Positions 10,429 through 22,081 of a stretch of 64,000 nt of DNA are shown here, in pieces. Origin of the DNA: Pyrus communis (lineage: Eukaryota; Streptophyta; Magnoliopsida; Rosales; Rosaceae). Below the pieces are notes generated by a model. That model was not told where the DNA came from and made no database searches. It saw nothing but the letters and a program-made list of their open reading frames with translations. Each line of letters starts with the position of its first letter. Within the stretch, counting starts at the first letter, position 1. The position numbers and the translations under genes are program-made. The DNA is taken from NCBI RefSeq assembly GCF_963583255.1, contig NC_084804.1, positions 20,838,061-20,902,060 of the forward strand, given 5' to 3'.

Positions 10429-12196
10429 TGATAAGCTCATATATATATATATATATATATATTTCATCAAATTCACTTGTCTTTTCTTAGTTAGTTCCTT
10501 ATATTTTTGAGCTATTTACTTTGTTTTTGTGTTTTGTAGGATTTGTCAAGCAAACAAAAGAAAAATAGCACAAGTGGGATTTTAAGTAACAAATTCGTCA
10601 AAACTGCCTGTGCAGGTCAGCTGATTTTAGAAGCAAGTTACGGACAGCTCAGAATGAATTAGAAAATGAGCCTGATATGCTTGGAAAGCTATGGATGTCT
10701 ATTTTCTGGAGAATTTCGTAGATTGTTAATATCATTTTTCTAGAAGAAGTTTTGGCCGTTTTAACACTGAAAGGTTCCGAAGAGGCTGAGCAGTTTGTAA
10801 CTGACAAGAAAGCATTGAAAGCAATAAATCTAGCAGCCAAAACTGGTGCAATCAATAACAAACCAGCTGACACATATTCAAATATCAGAGGAAATGGAAT
10901 TAAAGATGAGGATTAAGAGGGAGTAATTGGCATAAAGGCTACCCAAGGAGTTACAATTGTTTTACCATTTCCTCTCACTTATTGTCATCACTAAATGACT
11001 GTTAGTGGGGTGAGTTATGGAGAAGAAACTGGGGCAGCAAGCAAGAAGAAAAAGGATGTAGGTTGCAGCGGCAAATGGGGGAAAAAGATAGAGAAAAAAG
11101 ATAGAAAAAAAAGGAAGGAAAGCAAGGAAAAAAACAGACAAGGCAGCTGCGTTAGGGAAGGAAGAAAAGGAAGGAGGAAATCTTGGCATTCTCTTCTTTC
11201 AGTTTTATCTTCTCAAACTCATGTCTTTCTTTTGGTTTTATTTAAGGATTGTGTAACTAGATTTTTAGTAGTTAGGGGCTGTTTGAAGCCCCGAATATGA
11301 TTGCAAGTTTGTTATGACATTTCGTTTGAATTACTTTTATGAATGGATGAAAATTGGTTCACTACTTGTCTCATTGATGAATTATTTATGTTTTTTCTAT
11401 GGATGCATACTTAGTAAGCATATCTAGGATTCTAATGTTATGAATATGTGTGTGTCTGCCCTTGTCGAATGAGGAGCTACATATGTTCTAGAGTAGTACT
11501 TGTTAATTGCGATTAGCATGTGAACCAATTTCTAGGATAAGTATGACAACGCCAGTACTTACGATGCCTTATGATGACTCAAACTCTTTTCGTTCTTAAT
11601 GATTTCTACTCGTTAAATCTATGAACACGCCATTCTAGATTGCATGTTAGGGACTAAGTTAAGTTGAAAACGCCATTCTTTTAACATACTACATAAGAAA
11701 GAGTAATAGGTTGAGTTCTAACATTGAGCCAACTTGAGCATCTTCATCCGGAAATAGAAGGAATTTGAATGAAACATAACATGTTTGCATGATTATTTGG
11801 TGGTGGATAGCAATTCCCCTAACTCATTTTTCTTAATTTGCGAACTACTTAAAATATGTTTTTGTACTGTGTTTGTTTGATTTAATTTAAATAGCAAATC
11901 AACTCCAAAAATCCCAAACATTTGTGTGAGTGTAGTTCTGTGTGTCTAGTGTTTGCATATAAAATTTCGTAGACTTTAGATAAGTGTAAGTCAGTCTAAT
12001 AATTATTTTTCGGTGGCTGGCCAGTAGGGACAGTAGCCCAGTTTTTGTGACATTTTAAGTAGTTAGATAAAATAATCTTCTGCGGGAAAGACCCTTATTT
12101 TCATATGCTACAATTGACAAATCTTAGTGTTAATAAGGAAAATCAATAGGACATTTGTGTGCTACTTTGTGGTGTGCTTTTAATCCTATCATGTAC
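10424..12196 (+). mobile_element. Solo LTR, TGATA family copy A, inserted in gag
   Basis: The LTR is 10429-12191 (1763 bp), starting TGATAAGC and ending CCTATCA, with identical TGTAC at 10424-10428 and 12192-12196. It is closely similar along its length to 26528-28125. It carries a (TA)n run at 10440-10461. No internal region or second LTR is present, so it is a solo LTR left by recombination. It cuts the minus-strand gag between the VAFDWYT-like segment and the EFFNRFF segment, so it arrived after the gypsy-like element. A 90-codon open stretch inside (10649-10910) matches the equivalent in copy B but is not a known protein. Confidence 0.93.
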
Positions 12197-12852
12197 CAGT
12201 CGAATGCAACACGTCAAAGTGAGCAAACAAACTGCTTCACAAGATAGTCCCCATCTGTGTCAGCACTATTGGATGTCTTAATAGAGTGAGCAATGTGTTA
12301 TTTAAGGTTGCATTTTCCATGTAACTGCAAGAGATTACAAGATTAGTACCCCGTCGGCATTCAGATATTATCAAGCCTATTCGTGTACATCTTGGAATAT
12401 GTGATTGAATCCCGAGAAGAACCTCTATATTATGCTTTGATGGTGTTAGTAATCATGTCTTGGAGCTATTGGATTGATAAAGGGACTGTCGAAATGGAAT
12501 CGAGCTTTGATTGCTCATTCTTGTTAGAAGTGAATTCTTGAAGCACCTTTTTTTTTTCCGGATAAGGTGAACCTTTTCTTGACTCACCGTCGTGCTTTTC
12601 ATCTAGCTTGCTCATGAGCCATGTGATTGGTATTTCTTTCTATTCAATGGTCTTTGGTAGTTTTTTGATCTCTTGGGCTATCTGAGCCACTTGTTCATCA
12701 ATGGAAGCATTTCCTACTATCATCACTTGCATTGACGTGGAATCGGATGAGTCAGAGGACTTCGAGTGTAATGTTGTGGCCTTTTTCTTTTGATCACTCG
12801 CCATTGAACCTAAGCATAGGCTTGCTTTTGAGCCAACATTAGAAACATGCAA
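12192..12852 (-). pseudogene. gypsy gag, N-terminal half
   Basis: On the minus strand, 12852-12640 is open and carries ASIDEQVAQIAQEIKKL, the N-terminal helix typical of plant gypsy gag. Nearer the solo LTR, 12265-12192 reads GDYLVKQFVCSL and VAFDWYT, from the Retrotrans_gag core. The region between holds stops. It joins the gag half at 9357-10428 if the solo LTR and one TGTAC are removed. Confidence 0.75.
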
Positions 12853-13198
12853 GGGTAACCGCTTCGTTGAATTCTCTAATTTGGGCGAGCACCTTTCATT
12901 GCTTCAAAACAAAAGCTTATCTGCCCCTTAAGTAAGGGAGGTAACCTACTTGTTCTACTGTATAACTTGGATGGAGACGACATGACATCAGTGTGATGGG
13001 CAGAAGCTTTCAACTCACTCTGAGTGATGGATTTGATGGATGGTTGATTCTTGTGGCAAACTTCATGTGATTTAAGTGGAAATGTCGTTGGAGGGGTGTG
13101 TCAGGTTGAGAGGCATACTTTCTTCTTGCTTAGAGAGATGATGCCAGCTAAGTCGCGCTTTGTGGTGAAAGTAATCATGTTCATGCCTACATTCACGA

Positions 13199-14690
13199 GT
13201 GTAGCTTAGATGGGAGTTGGGTCAATTTTTTCTCATATTTTACAAGAATATTCCTCTAATTCAATCTCAAAAGTAAAATTTGATTCAAGGGTGGTGACCA
13301 CTAAATTTTGAACCAGGCTTGCAATTTCTTTAAGGCCATCGAAACTTGATTTTTAACGAAACGGGATCACGAGTAGTTTCATGAGGTGGGTAATCTTCAG
13401 CTTTGGTGTGGATGAACAAGCACATGTAATTGTTGTGCTTGTTGATTCTCCACGAGCTTCATGAAGAACACGAGTGTTTGGTGTTTGCTTTGGCTAGAAA
13501 GCTTTCTGATTTCTTCAAATACTTGAGCTTGCTTCCTTCCTCTGAAGTCATATTTCTTAAAAATGAGCCTAGCATTTATAGGTGAGTGATTGAGTGTAAG
13601 TTTAGAATCCCTAATCTGAATCGCGTAATTTGTGGGCTTGATTTTCTGATTTTTTTAATTTGAGCTAATTATTTAATTTAGGGCTTAATTAAATCAGAAC
13701 CTTTAATTTAGGAAATTAAACACTTAATGATATATTTGATCAAATTAGAGTTAATTTGTCCATGTTCAAACTAAATTCGTCCACCACCATAAGGTGGGGA
13801 TGCACAAACCCAAGTTACTTGTAAAACAACAAATAGTCGTAATCAAGTCAAATACTGGAAGAAGCGGGTGTGTCGGTTAAAGGCTCTCTGACGGTCAAAT
13901 TAGTAAGCAATATGTGACTCAACTAGTGGGCAAAGTAATAAGTATGCGAGAATGGCGTTACTAGAGATGAATCCTAGAAAGGTGTATTTGTACCAGTCGA
14001 GGAGATGACCTTTTAGGATAGTAGAATATTAAATCGGAAAATCCTAGAAGATATCTAGGAAGTAGATATTGTATCCTCTAGGAATGTGATTACTTGCGGC
14101 ACACATTAATCTTTAGATTGTAAAACTCCAAGATTATAAGAAACCTGTTGATTCCTTGTTGGATTAGGTTTTCGTATCTTGCAGAACAAGCATGATCAAT
14201 CTTAGCAAAGTCGTTGGACTTGGCCCACTGATCCGGAATAGGATGATGGTGACATCGCTGTTTCGTTTATTCAGCTTTGCTACAGTGGTTGTTGAGTCCA
14301 TGACAAGACTTCTGAGATAAGCATATTTCGATCTACCTTAATCTGGCTCTGGAAAATCATGGACCCCCAATCGCCTATTTGATTTGATTTAATGTAGACT
14401 AATTGATTTGATTTAGTTAGTAATTAAATCAGAACCAATAGTTAAGTAATTAAACCATAATTGAGCAATTTGATCAATTAGGTTAATTTGCTCTTCTTTT
14501 ACTTGATCTGATTTGTTTAACAGAGGTCTCAGATATCGACAAGTGTCACTTTTGATTACTTATCAAACTTTGATAAGTCACATGCAATGTGTGCAATTTG
14601 GCGAGACCCATGGTGTGCCACATAAGTCCTAATGAGTCAAAATTGTATTTGTTGGTAAACATTTATTTTCCCGAAATTTCAATGTCCACA
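13199..14690 (-). repeat. 5' LTR of the gypsy-like element, with extra sequence
   Basis: 13236-13765 and about 14385-14690 match the left LTR in order, but about 13770-14380 has no counterpart there. Its right border TGTGGACATT (minus strand) is clear; the left border near 13199 is uncertain. The flanks of the extra 0.6 kb both resemble the same AT-rich LTR segment, which hints at unequal recombination or a partial duplication rather than a clean insertion. Confidence 0.65.
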
Positions 14691-14695
14691 ATAGT

Positions 14696-15995
14696 GAATT
14701 AGTAATCCTCCACTTCCACTCATCCACTACCAGAGCTAAAGATCACCAGCTACATGAAACTCCACAAGGTCCCGTTTCGTTCAAGACCAAACCTCGATGA
14801 TTCTTGAAGAAACTTCTTGCCCAATTCAAGACCAAGCTTCTACGGTCCTTGAAGAAACTTCCAGCCCAATTCAAGATCAAGTCTCGATGGCCCTTAAATC
14901 GACATCTACGTATAGGAACTTCAAAGCGTAGTGGCCAAAATACATTCACTATGTGAGGGACTTTAAAACGCACCTTCTACACGTGATGAGCACATAGGGC
15001 AAATCCTAAGATTTTTGAGGTCCAGAACAATGCCAAAAAATGTGCCTTAGTTCCTTATAAAAAAATATTGTTTTCAAACGTAAGACTGAGAAAAATTATA
15101 GCTAGAAAAGCACTTCAAACGCAATAATTTAGAAACACGAAAAGAACAATTTATTTTGTATTGAGAGAAGGAAACCAAAAAATCTCAGTGTACAAGTAGA
15201 TAAATGATGAATTTTGTTTCCCCTCTATCTGAAATTTTGAAGTTCTTTATATAAATCATGAGATTTTTTTTCTTATTTACTAACCTTGTCAATATGCAAT
15301 TGAAAAATAATCATATTTTTTAGTCTTTAATTGATATGTATAAGCAATGAATGAGCAGAAAGTTAAAGATAATTAGAATTCTGGGTCATGAGCACAAAGT
15401 TAAAGATGATTAGAATTCTGGGTGCCACCACCTATCTTTGTTCTTCCCAAACCTTAGTGATATCCCTTTCACTTCCTTCATGGGTAGCAGCAACCATGCC
15501 TCTCCATATAGAACCTCTCATCATTCACATTTTAACACCTAAACTTGTGGAACTAATGAAATTTTTTTCGAAATTTTTTTGATTTTCATGAGTTGGGTAA
15601 ATTTGGCATCAAAATCCTTTGCCAATTCTACCTCTTTGTCTTGATAAAGTTGCAATGATGCCTCCGCTTCATTGCAACTTTATTGTCTTCATGAGCTATC
15701 AGATATCCTGCTCTGCCACAAATTATTTTTGTGAGACATAGTTTGCAATTTTCTCTGAACTACAGTCATATGTGATTGATTGAGAGGCATGGCTTATGGC
15801 CGCTGCCCAGGCGAAAGTTAGAGTCAACAAAAGGGTTGAGGAATAACATAGATAGGTGTTGGGGACTAGATTTATAATTTATTGTTTTATTAATTATTTG
15901 TACTTTCATGAGGTTATATATGGTCCATAAAATTATGTATTTTCATAGCTTTAACTATTTGGTGAGTGGGAAATACATGAAGGAAATAGCAAATG
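14696..15995. other. Spacer with degenerate 60-bp tandem repeats at 14755-14905
   Basis: Three diverged units of about 60 bp lie at 14755-14905; each has TTCAAGA.CAA.....CGATG and CTTGAAGAAACTTC elements. The rest, to 15995, is AT-rich with no gene I can support. A short duplicated phrase AAGTTAAAGATNATTAGAATTCTGGGT occurs at about 15360 and 15396. Confidence 0.5.
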
Positions 15996-18475
15996 GGAAA
16001 TGTAACGACCCGTCCCTAAAAATTATGATTTTTATAATTTTAATAAGTGAATTTACAAAAATGCCCTTCGAGGCAAAGTGTTGACTCTAGTTGACTGTCA
16101 TGTAGTGTCACGTAAGATTCATTTTCTTAGCATATCCTCATAAGACTCGTCGCTACAGACGCGTGGGCGCAAACGGAACGTAATTCAGAGTTATAGCGAA
16201 GGAGTTATTAACTTTTAAAGTTGGGGGCATTTTAGTAAATTGGTTAATATCTAGAAAATTCCAGATTTTTGGAGCAAAATCTGGGATGCCACGTGTTTGG
16301 CCCAGATTAAAAAGAACAAAGAATGGTCGGTGCAGATGGAGTATAAAGGAGAGAAATGAGGGAGGAACCGAACTAATTAGCAAAGGAGAGATGAGAGGGT
16401 GGCCAATCAGAGAAGAGAGAAATGAGGGAAATGAAGGAAGGGAGAAGGAGAGAACTGGCCAAACCCGGTTTCTCCACCCGACCCGCCAAGTTGACCCATT
16501 CATATCTCCTTCATACAAGCTCCGTTTTCGGTTATCTTGGTGATCATGGAAAGCCCTTGATGAGCCCTACATCTCTGCAGTGTTAGATTTCCAAATTTCT
16601 TACCCAAATTCACAAATCGAAGCCACAAACCCACGGGGGCATTTGGTGGTTTTAACCTTTTTTCGGTGACTCTGGCCAGTTTCACTGTCGATGATCACCA
16701 CCAAAAGACTCCTTTCAACCCCAGGAACAAGGCCCAAGCTTTGGTGGAGGCATCGGAGTTCGTTTTGGTGGCGAATCAACAACTACCCAATTTTAAGGGT
16801 TTCCCGCGGGTTTTCATGAAATTGAGGCTTTTCCTGGCCAAATTGGCCTTAGTCACAGGTATGAAACTTGTTCTACTCATTGAGATCTTTATCCTTGTAA
16901 AATTTGAGAATTTTTAAAAATAGTTGAATTTTACTGCGAGTCGGAGCGACTGACCACCACCTGCGGCAGCGCATGGGCCGAGACATTCCTTGACATTCCT
17001 AGGCTAAATTTGAGTACCCTGATTCCATTGGCGAAGACTGATTGATGAATTTCCATCATTTGAACGTAGTTCCATTAAGGTCCGTCACTTGATTATTATA
17101 GCAATTGACAATCCTACCGTTGGATCGTCACCAAACTTTGATACGTTATAATGCGTAATATTTGAGGATATTAGAAACTTACGGATTGGGAATCCGACGT
17201 GCGGATCTTCCCAATGAGGACATGTAATTTATATTTTATATTGATAAGAATTCTAAGACATGATTTGATAATTGTTCTAGGTGCCGATCGTTCGTGACGC
17301 CTTGATGTTTATGCTAGGAGTTGTAGCACGGACTCCAGGGGAGTGGGCTTTTGGTTTTCTATATATATACGTATGTATACATTTTTCCCAGAAATTATTT
17401 TAAATGAAATGTGATTGAAATGCCACGTCATACTTGCGTTATATTTTAGTATATGCATTGGTGTAGTCATGTATAATGTTGCATGATGTTGCAGAGCCCA
17501 GGTAAGCTACAGGTGAGTACATTATGATGTTAGTGGTTGTAACGTATATGGTTATGCCTGGATGCATTTGGTACTTATTATCCTGCATCCTGGTGTTAGT
17601 GCTTCGCCCGAGGTCAGGGCCAGCCTTCACGTGATCGTTTACCTCCCGCACCGTACGCTCACCTTGGATCCAAGGCAGGTGCCAGCCTGTCGTATAGACC
17701 ACATTAGGTGGTTTCGACTCGTAGATGACTTGTGATACTTCGCACAACTTTCACGTGATCGTAGCACTTGAGCGTATTTATTTACACCCAGCCTGTCGTA
17801 CAGACCACATTAGGTGGTTCCGACTCGTGTGCAGGTTTAGAGCCGTACAGGTCACGTTTGGTGATTCTGGCTGGCATATCATTTTACATTGATTTATTTC
17901 AACTGGCTTACTTATTTCATTGCTGAGATACTTGACATGGCATATACTTGGTTTTCATTACTCTCGAGCATGATTTCTATATACGTATGTATTATTACTT
18001 TTTGGGAAATTATACGAGTTTTACAGTGAAGGGTTATAATGTTTTCAAAAGGTTTTTATTAAAAACTTTACTTTCAGGCCCACTCACCATTGTTTTTGCA
18101 CCCCTCCAGGTTGTAACTGTTGGATGTTCGTATAGACGAGGATTCAGGCCCACTCACCCTTGTTTTTGTGCCCTTCCAGGTTGTAACTGTTGGATGTTCG
18201 TATAGACGAGGATTTGTGGCGAACCTTAGTATAGGTGGCTACCTCTGAGGGTATCCTTACCCACAATACTGTACTTTACTTATGCTCTAACGTTGCGTGT
18301 GAAACGGGCTCGTTCTTGCTCGTAGTGCATTCTAGTCCTTAGGCACTTTCCGGTTTAAATTTATTCACATTATCCACATCATTATACTTTATGGCTTTGT
18401 CACCTTCCAGGTGTTGGCCAACTCAACTCGATTCAGAATCCTAGTGGACATTCCAGGTCGAGGTGTGTTAGGAAA
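15996..18475 (+). mobile_element. Solo LTR of a TGTAAC(G/A)ACCCGTCC family
   Basis: The LTR is 16001-18470 (2470 bp), starting TGTAACGACCCGTCCC and ending GGTGTGTTA (a diverged TG...CA). Perfect GGAAA duplications lie at 15996-16000 and 18471-18475. The first bases and the end (GG..GTGT.A) match the minus-strand LTR at 49078-51490. No internal domain is seen. It is likely a chromovirus-type gypsy LTR, by the start sequence and length; that part is inference. The LTR contains promoter-like and leader-like sequence, and a short-motif repeat (CAGCCTGTCGTA.AGACCACATTAGGTGGTT) twice at about 17682 and 17788. Confidence 0.92.
18073..18212. repeat. Two-copy 70-bp tandem duplication
   Basis: 18073-18142 and 18143-18212 are near identical, differing at a handful of bases in the middle. 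It lies inside the solo LTR near its 3' end. The high similarity against an otherwise degraded region suggests the duplication was in the source element or is recent. Confidence 0.92.
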
Positions 18476-18765
18476 GGTGCCTATTCCTCCCAAACAAAAA
18501 TTGGTAAGAAAAAAATAGGTATTGGATTTCGAACCTGAAACCTTTAGGTCAATGGTAGGCAACGAAACCGTCATTTCTAGTTAAATTTATTGATGGTTTA
18601 ATCAAATTTTTAGAATTTATAGTCTTATAAAAACATATATGAATATTCCCCGCTAATAATTTTTGTGCCTTGATTTTTTGAGGCCCCAGACGGTCGCCTA
18701 GCTAGCACTGGGCCAGGGTCGGCCTTGCGAGCACATGCATATGTCGCGGTTGAAGTGGGGGCAGA
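18476..18765. other. Short non-coding spacer between two LTRs
   Basis: AT-rich sequence ending in a GC-rich phrase (GGCCCCAGACGGTCGCC, about 18682). No gene is visible. The GC-rich phrase may be a piece of another repeat. Confidence 0.4.
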
Positions 18766-19467
18766 TGTAGACATCGAAATGTAAATATTCACCAACACAT
18801 TAAAGTTTTGACATGTCAGGGCTTACGTGGCATACTCCATGTGTCTCAAAAATCGTACACATAAATGTGACTCATCAAAATCAAACAAGTTAACAAGAAG
18901 TACACATGTCAACACTTGGCGGAAATGAATTATTTGATTTTAATTTAATTAAATCAAATATTAATTGATGGAGTCAAATCATGAACCAAGTCGCAAATCA
19001 AGTCCTCGTTCTTTCATCAATTAAACAAGCCACAATCAAGACTAAATCCATCTGTAGGCCAAGCTTGGAGAGACTATAAATACGAGGCTCCAAAACAAAG
19101 AAAGGGGCCAAAAAATCATTCTAACATCCAAATGTTGAGGCTTTCTCCCAATTTTCCAAATACTCAGAAGGCTCATAAAACTCTCTGCGTTCTTCACCAA
19201 ACCCTTGAAGAATCATCAAGCACCACCATACGTGCCGATTCTTTCATAGCCACAAGCCAAAACCTTGCAGCATCTGTTCATCCAAGATCAAGTCATTGTG
19301 ACCATAGGATCAACAATCCTACATATAAAGTTTGCAACCCCGACAATCCAATAAGAGAATTGACATTTTTTATCAAAGATTGTAAACCCTAATTTTTCAT
19401 TAATACAAATACAATTACTTTGTACACGTATTCTTACTTGATTTGTTGCAGAAATTTCGCGTTTACA
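18766..19467 (+). mobile_element. Solo LTR, same family as the gypsy-like element
   Basis: 702 bp beginning TGTAGACATC and ending GCGTTTACA. The first 200 bases match the start of the LTR at 7230-8106 read on the minus strand, and the end matches too (CATTAATACAA, then TTGC.GAAA.). It is in the opposite orientation to that element. No 5-bp target duplication is seen (GCAGA left, ATTCC right), so one flank may have been lost or rearranged. A TATAAATACGAGG box lies at about 19075. Confidence 0.8.
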
Positions 19468-19678
19468 ATTCCTCTATTATGCCTAGGTCTTCACCCATCC
19501 TCATCTTTATTTTGTGTCCAAATATATATATTGCCAGAGTGGTAGAGCTTTCACATCCACGTAATTTTTACCATACAATGACTATTATGCCCATAATCAT
19601 CCTCAAGACTTTTAGGGTGCGTTTGTTGCACCAGACTGTCTCGGACTGTACTAGCTTCAGGGACTAAGCTGGACTGGC

Positions 19679-20398
19679 TTAGACCATCTCCAACCGAAAG
19701 GTCCAGAGAGCCAAATGGCCAAAAATAGCCCGAAAACCGTCTCCAACTGAGGGCTAGGGCGGAGGGCTCGTGGGCCCCACAGAATTTGAAAGGGTCAAAG
19801 GGTTGGCCGCATGCAGCCAGCTCAAGGCTGGCCAAAAATTCCAGCAATCCTGTTGGATATAACTGATAGGAATGCTTAAACAAAAAATTTAATCCAACGA
19901 CTAGCTAACACCAATTGCCGTTGGATTCAAATTTATGGGCCTTTTTTATTTTGGTTTTTTGGGCCAAATTTTTTTTTTTTTTTTTTTAATTCTTAAAAAT
20001 TCTAATTTTTTTTTTTTCGTATAAATACCTAAATCATTCATTCACCATTCCTACACCATTTCAATTCTCATATTTTGTAGTTTTAAATTTAATTTGTAGT
20101 TTTTAAATTTAAGTTGTAGTTTTTAAATATAAGTTTTAGTTTTTAAATTTAAGTTGTTGTTTTTAAATTTAAGTTGTTGTAGTTTTTAAATTTAAATAAT
20201 AAATTATGTTTTGCCCCATGGCCTTTTGGCCCTTTGTTAGAGACTGTTTTTTGTGACATGGCTAAAACGAGCCCTATGGCCCTCGGTTGGAGATGGAGGC
20301 AAATATATCCCCGTACTGTTCATTAAACTATTAATATCTTGGAGGGCCAAAGAGCTAAAACGAGCCCTCTGGCCAGCCCTCGGTTGAAGATGGCCTTA
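19679..20398. mobile_element. MITE, 714 bp, nested in Harbinger-type element
   Basis: Element 19682-20395, flanked by TTA at 19679-19681 and 20396-20398. The inverted ends are GACCATCTCCAACCGA and (reverse complement of right) GGCCATCTTCAACCGA. The interior has repeated phrases: a GTTTTTAAATTTAAGTT unit five times at 20090-20195, and a second internal copy of the end (CCCTCGGTTGGAGATGG at about 20279), so the right side contains a duplicated terminus. Confidence 0.88.
20090..20200. repeat. Tandem AT-rich units in MITE
   Basis: About five copies of a 20- to 22-bp unit of the form TTGTAGTTTTTAAATTTAAG, slightly diverged. They lie inside the 714-bp MITE. Confidence 0.8.
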
Positions 20399-20913
20399 GA
20401 CTAGACTAAGCTAGACTAGCTTAGTGAAGCGTTAGTGCAGTGTTGGACTAAGAAGCTGGACTAACAATAAACTATTATTATTATATTTTAATTTATTTTC
20501 TATTAACAATATCAAAATAAATATATGGAAAAATAAAAGGGCATAGCCCTCTTCTTCTTCACGAATTGCAGGTGCTCCTACAACTTGGAGAATTATGAAA
20601 CTTTCAGTCCATACCATGACAATTTTCTGAAGCTTGTAATCTATGCTTTTGACAAAGAATTTTACTAGTACTATCCGTTGCTCATCATGATATGAGGTTG
20701 TGGATTTGATGTTCAACTACTTGTGCAATGGCAAGAGCTAGTGGTGCCTGCATCTGCACGTGAAAATTAGTAGTCGGTCGAAAAGCATTACTCACTCTAA
20801 GATGTCCCCAATTGTTAAGTCTTTATTGAAATCAACTTTGTAAACTGTAACAGTGATGTATTTAGGATGACACTAAGCCAGCTAAGGTAAAATGGGTGAG
20901 ATTGTAGTCTCTA

Positions 20914-21074
20914 TTAACAAGGGTGTGATATCCACACATCTCATTTTACTTCTCACACACCTTTTTAATTTTCATCCGTCGGATCAGATGAATTGAAGAA
21001 GATCAACGGATAGAAATTATCAAGGGGTGTGTGAGAAGTAAAATGGGATGTGTGGATAGCACACCCCTTAACAA
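20914..21074. mobile_element. 147-bp palindromic MITE
   Basis: Element 20921-21067, flanked by identical TTAACAA at 20914-20920 and 21068-21074. The two arms of about 45 bp (GGTGTG.TATCCACACATC..ATTTTACTTCTCACACACC) are almost perfect inverted complements around a 60-bp centre, so a transcript would fold into a long hairpin. The 7-bp duplication (possibly 8) suggests a hAT-like mobiliser, but the class is not certain. Confidence 0.88.
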
Positions 21075-22081
21075 TATGCAAAAGAAAGAGAGGAGCAATT
21101 ACTTCATCATTTCATTGCACAAGTCAATCCTTGCCATTGACTGACTTTGTAAAACATCATTCACTAACTTTCCTCCATGCTATTTTACAAATGCTAGTTA
21201 ACTATAATATACCGTTCCAAAGTAGAACCCCATAATTTACAAAATGCTAGTTAAAATTAGCCAAAATATTTCACAGTGCAAGGCTAACTTATAAGCCATA
21301 ACCTAAGGTTGTACGATTAACAAAATACATCCATGTCAAAAAGCACCACATAATATAATTATCCGCTTGCTTTGTCGCTTAAAAGCTTTTGGACGAACAC
21401 TTTCAAGGTTGCCCGTGAGTCAGGTCAAATTCAACCAACTCAACCTCTAAATGTTGCTTCCAAGCTGTCCAACCTATATTTAATGGTCAAAACTGATTTT
21501 AACTAAATTTGAGATCTCAAAATTAGACAGCAACTGATTCCAAACTGTCCAATCTCAATTTGACGCTGATTTTCTTAATGGCAGCTTATAATTCTCATCC
21601 GTCCAGAACAACCGTAATAAAGAAATAAGCATAAGTTACAAACATTATATGGCATGCATCCCCAAGGATTTCGACATATAAATGATCTTGTACGCACCCT
21701 CGATCCGTCGATAACTGTTTTTTGTTTACATTATAGCTAACCTCTAAGGCTTCATCATAAAGCAAAACCAACCAACGGTAGAGATCTCGAATTATGAAAA
21801 CTATTTGAAAAGGTTCAAATGGAATCAACATAAGAACAAGGATTCATCTTTGTTCCTACATCCTATAGGGAAATACATTACTTTTAACACAGATGTAGTT
21901 ACAAAAGAAATCGCAATCACTGACCCGATATTTCAAATATAACAAGAACTTGCCCGACATAAAAGTTAACAGATTGAAAAACTCTAACACGTAAACCTTA
22001 ACTAAATCGCATTATACAACCTGCAAAAGCTCAACTTAGATTCTGAAATTCAACACCTTTCAATAAACCCAGATTCCATAA

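Larger units (their letters stand above)
7225..14695 (-). mobile_element. Ty3/gypsy-like LTR element with gag but no pol
   Basis: Direct repeats at 7230-8106 and about 13199-14690 are LTRs of one family. Read on the minus strand both begin TGT(A/G)GACAT. On that strand the purine tract GAAAGAGGAAATT lies just before 8106, as expected of a polypurine tract beside a 3' LTR, so the element runs right to left. Flanking GTAGT (7225-7229) and ATAGT (14691-14695) match at 4 of 5 bases, a likely target duplication. Between the LTRs are gag sequences (9357-10428, 12192-12852), a tandem array, and a foreign solo LTR. No protease, RT or integrase is visible, so this is a deleted or non-autonomous member. 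Confidence 0.8.

Noticed and set aside
10649..10910. Open frames in the TGATA-family LTR as genes
   Set aside because: The same stretch occurs in copy B (26729-27004) on the other strand too and matches no known protein; it is LTR sequence.
15388..15582. A 64-codon open frame as a gene
   Set aside because: No recognisable domain and no supporting context.
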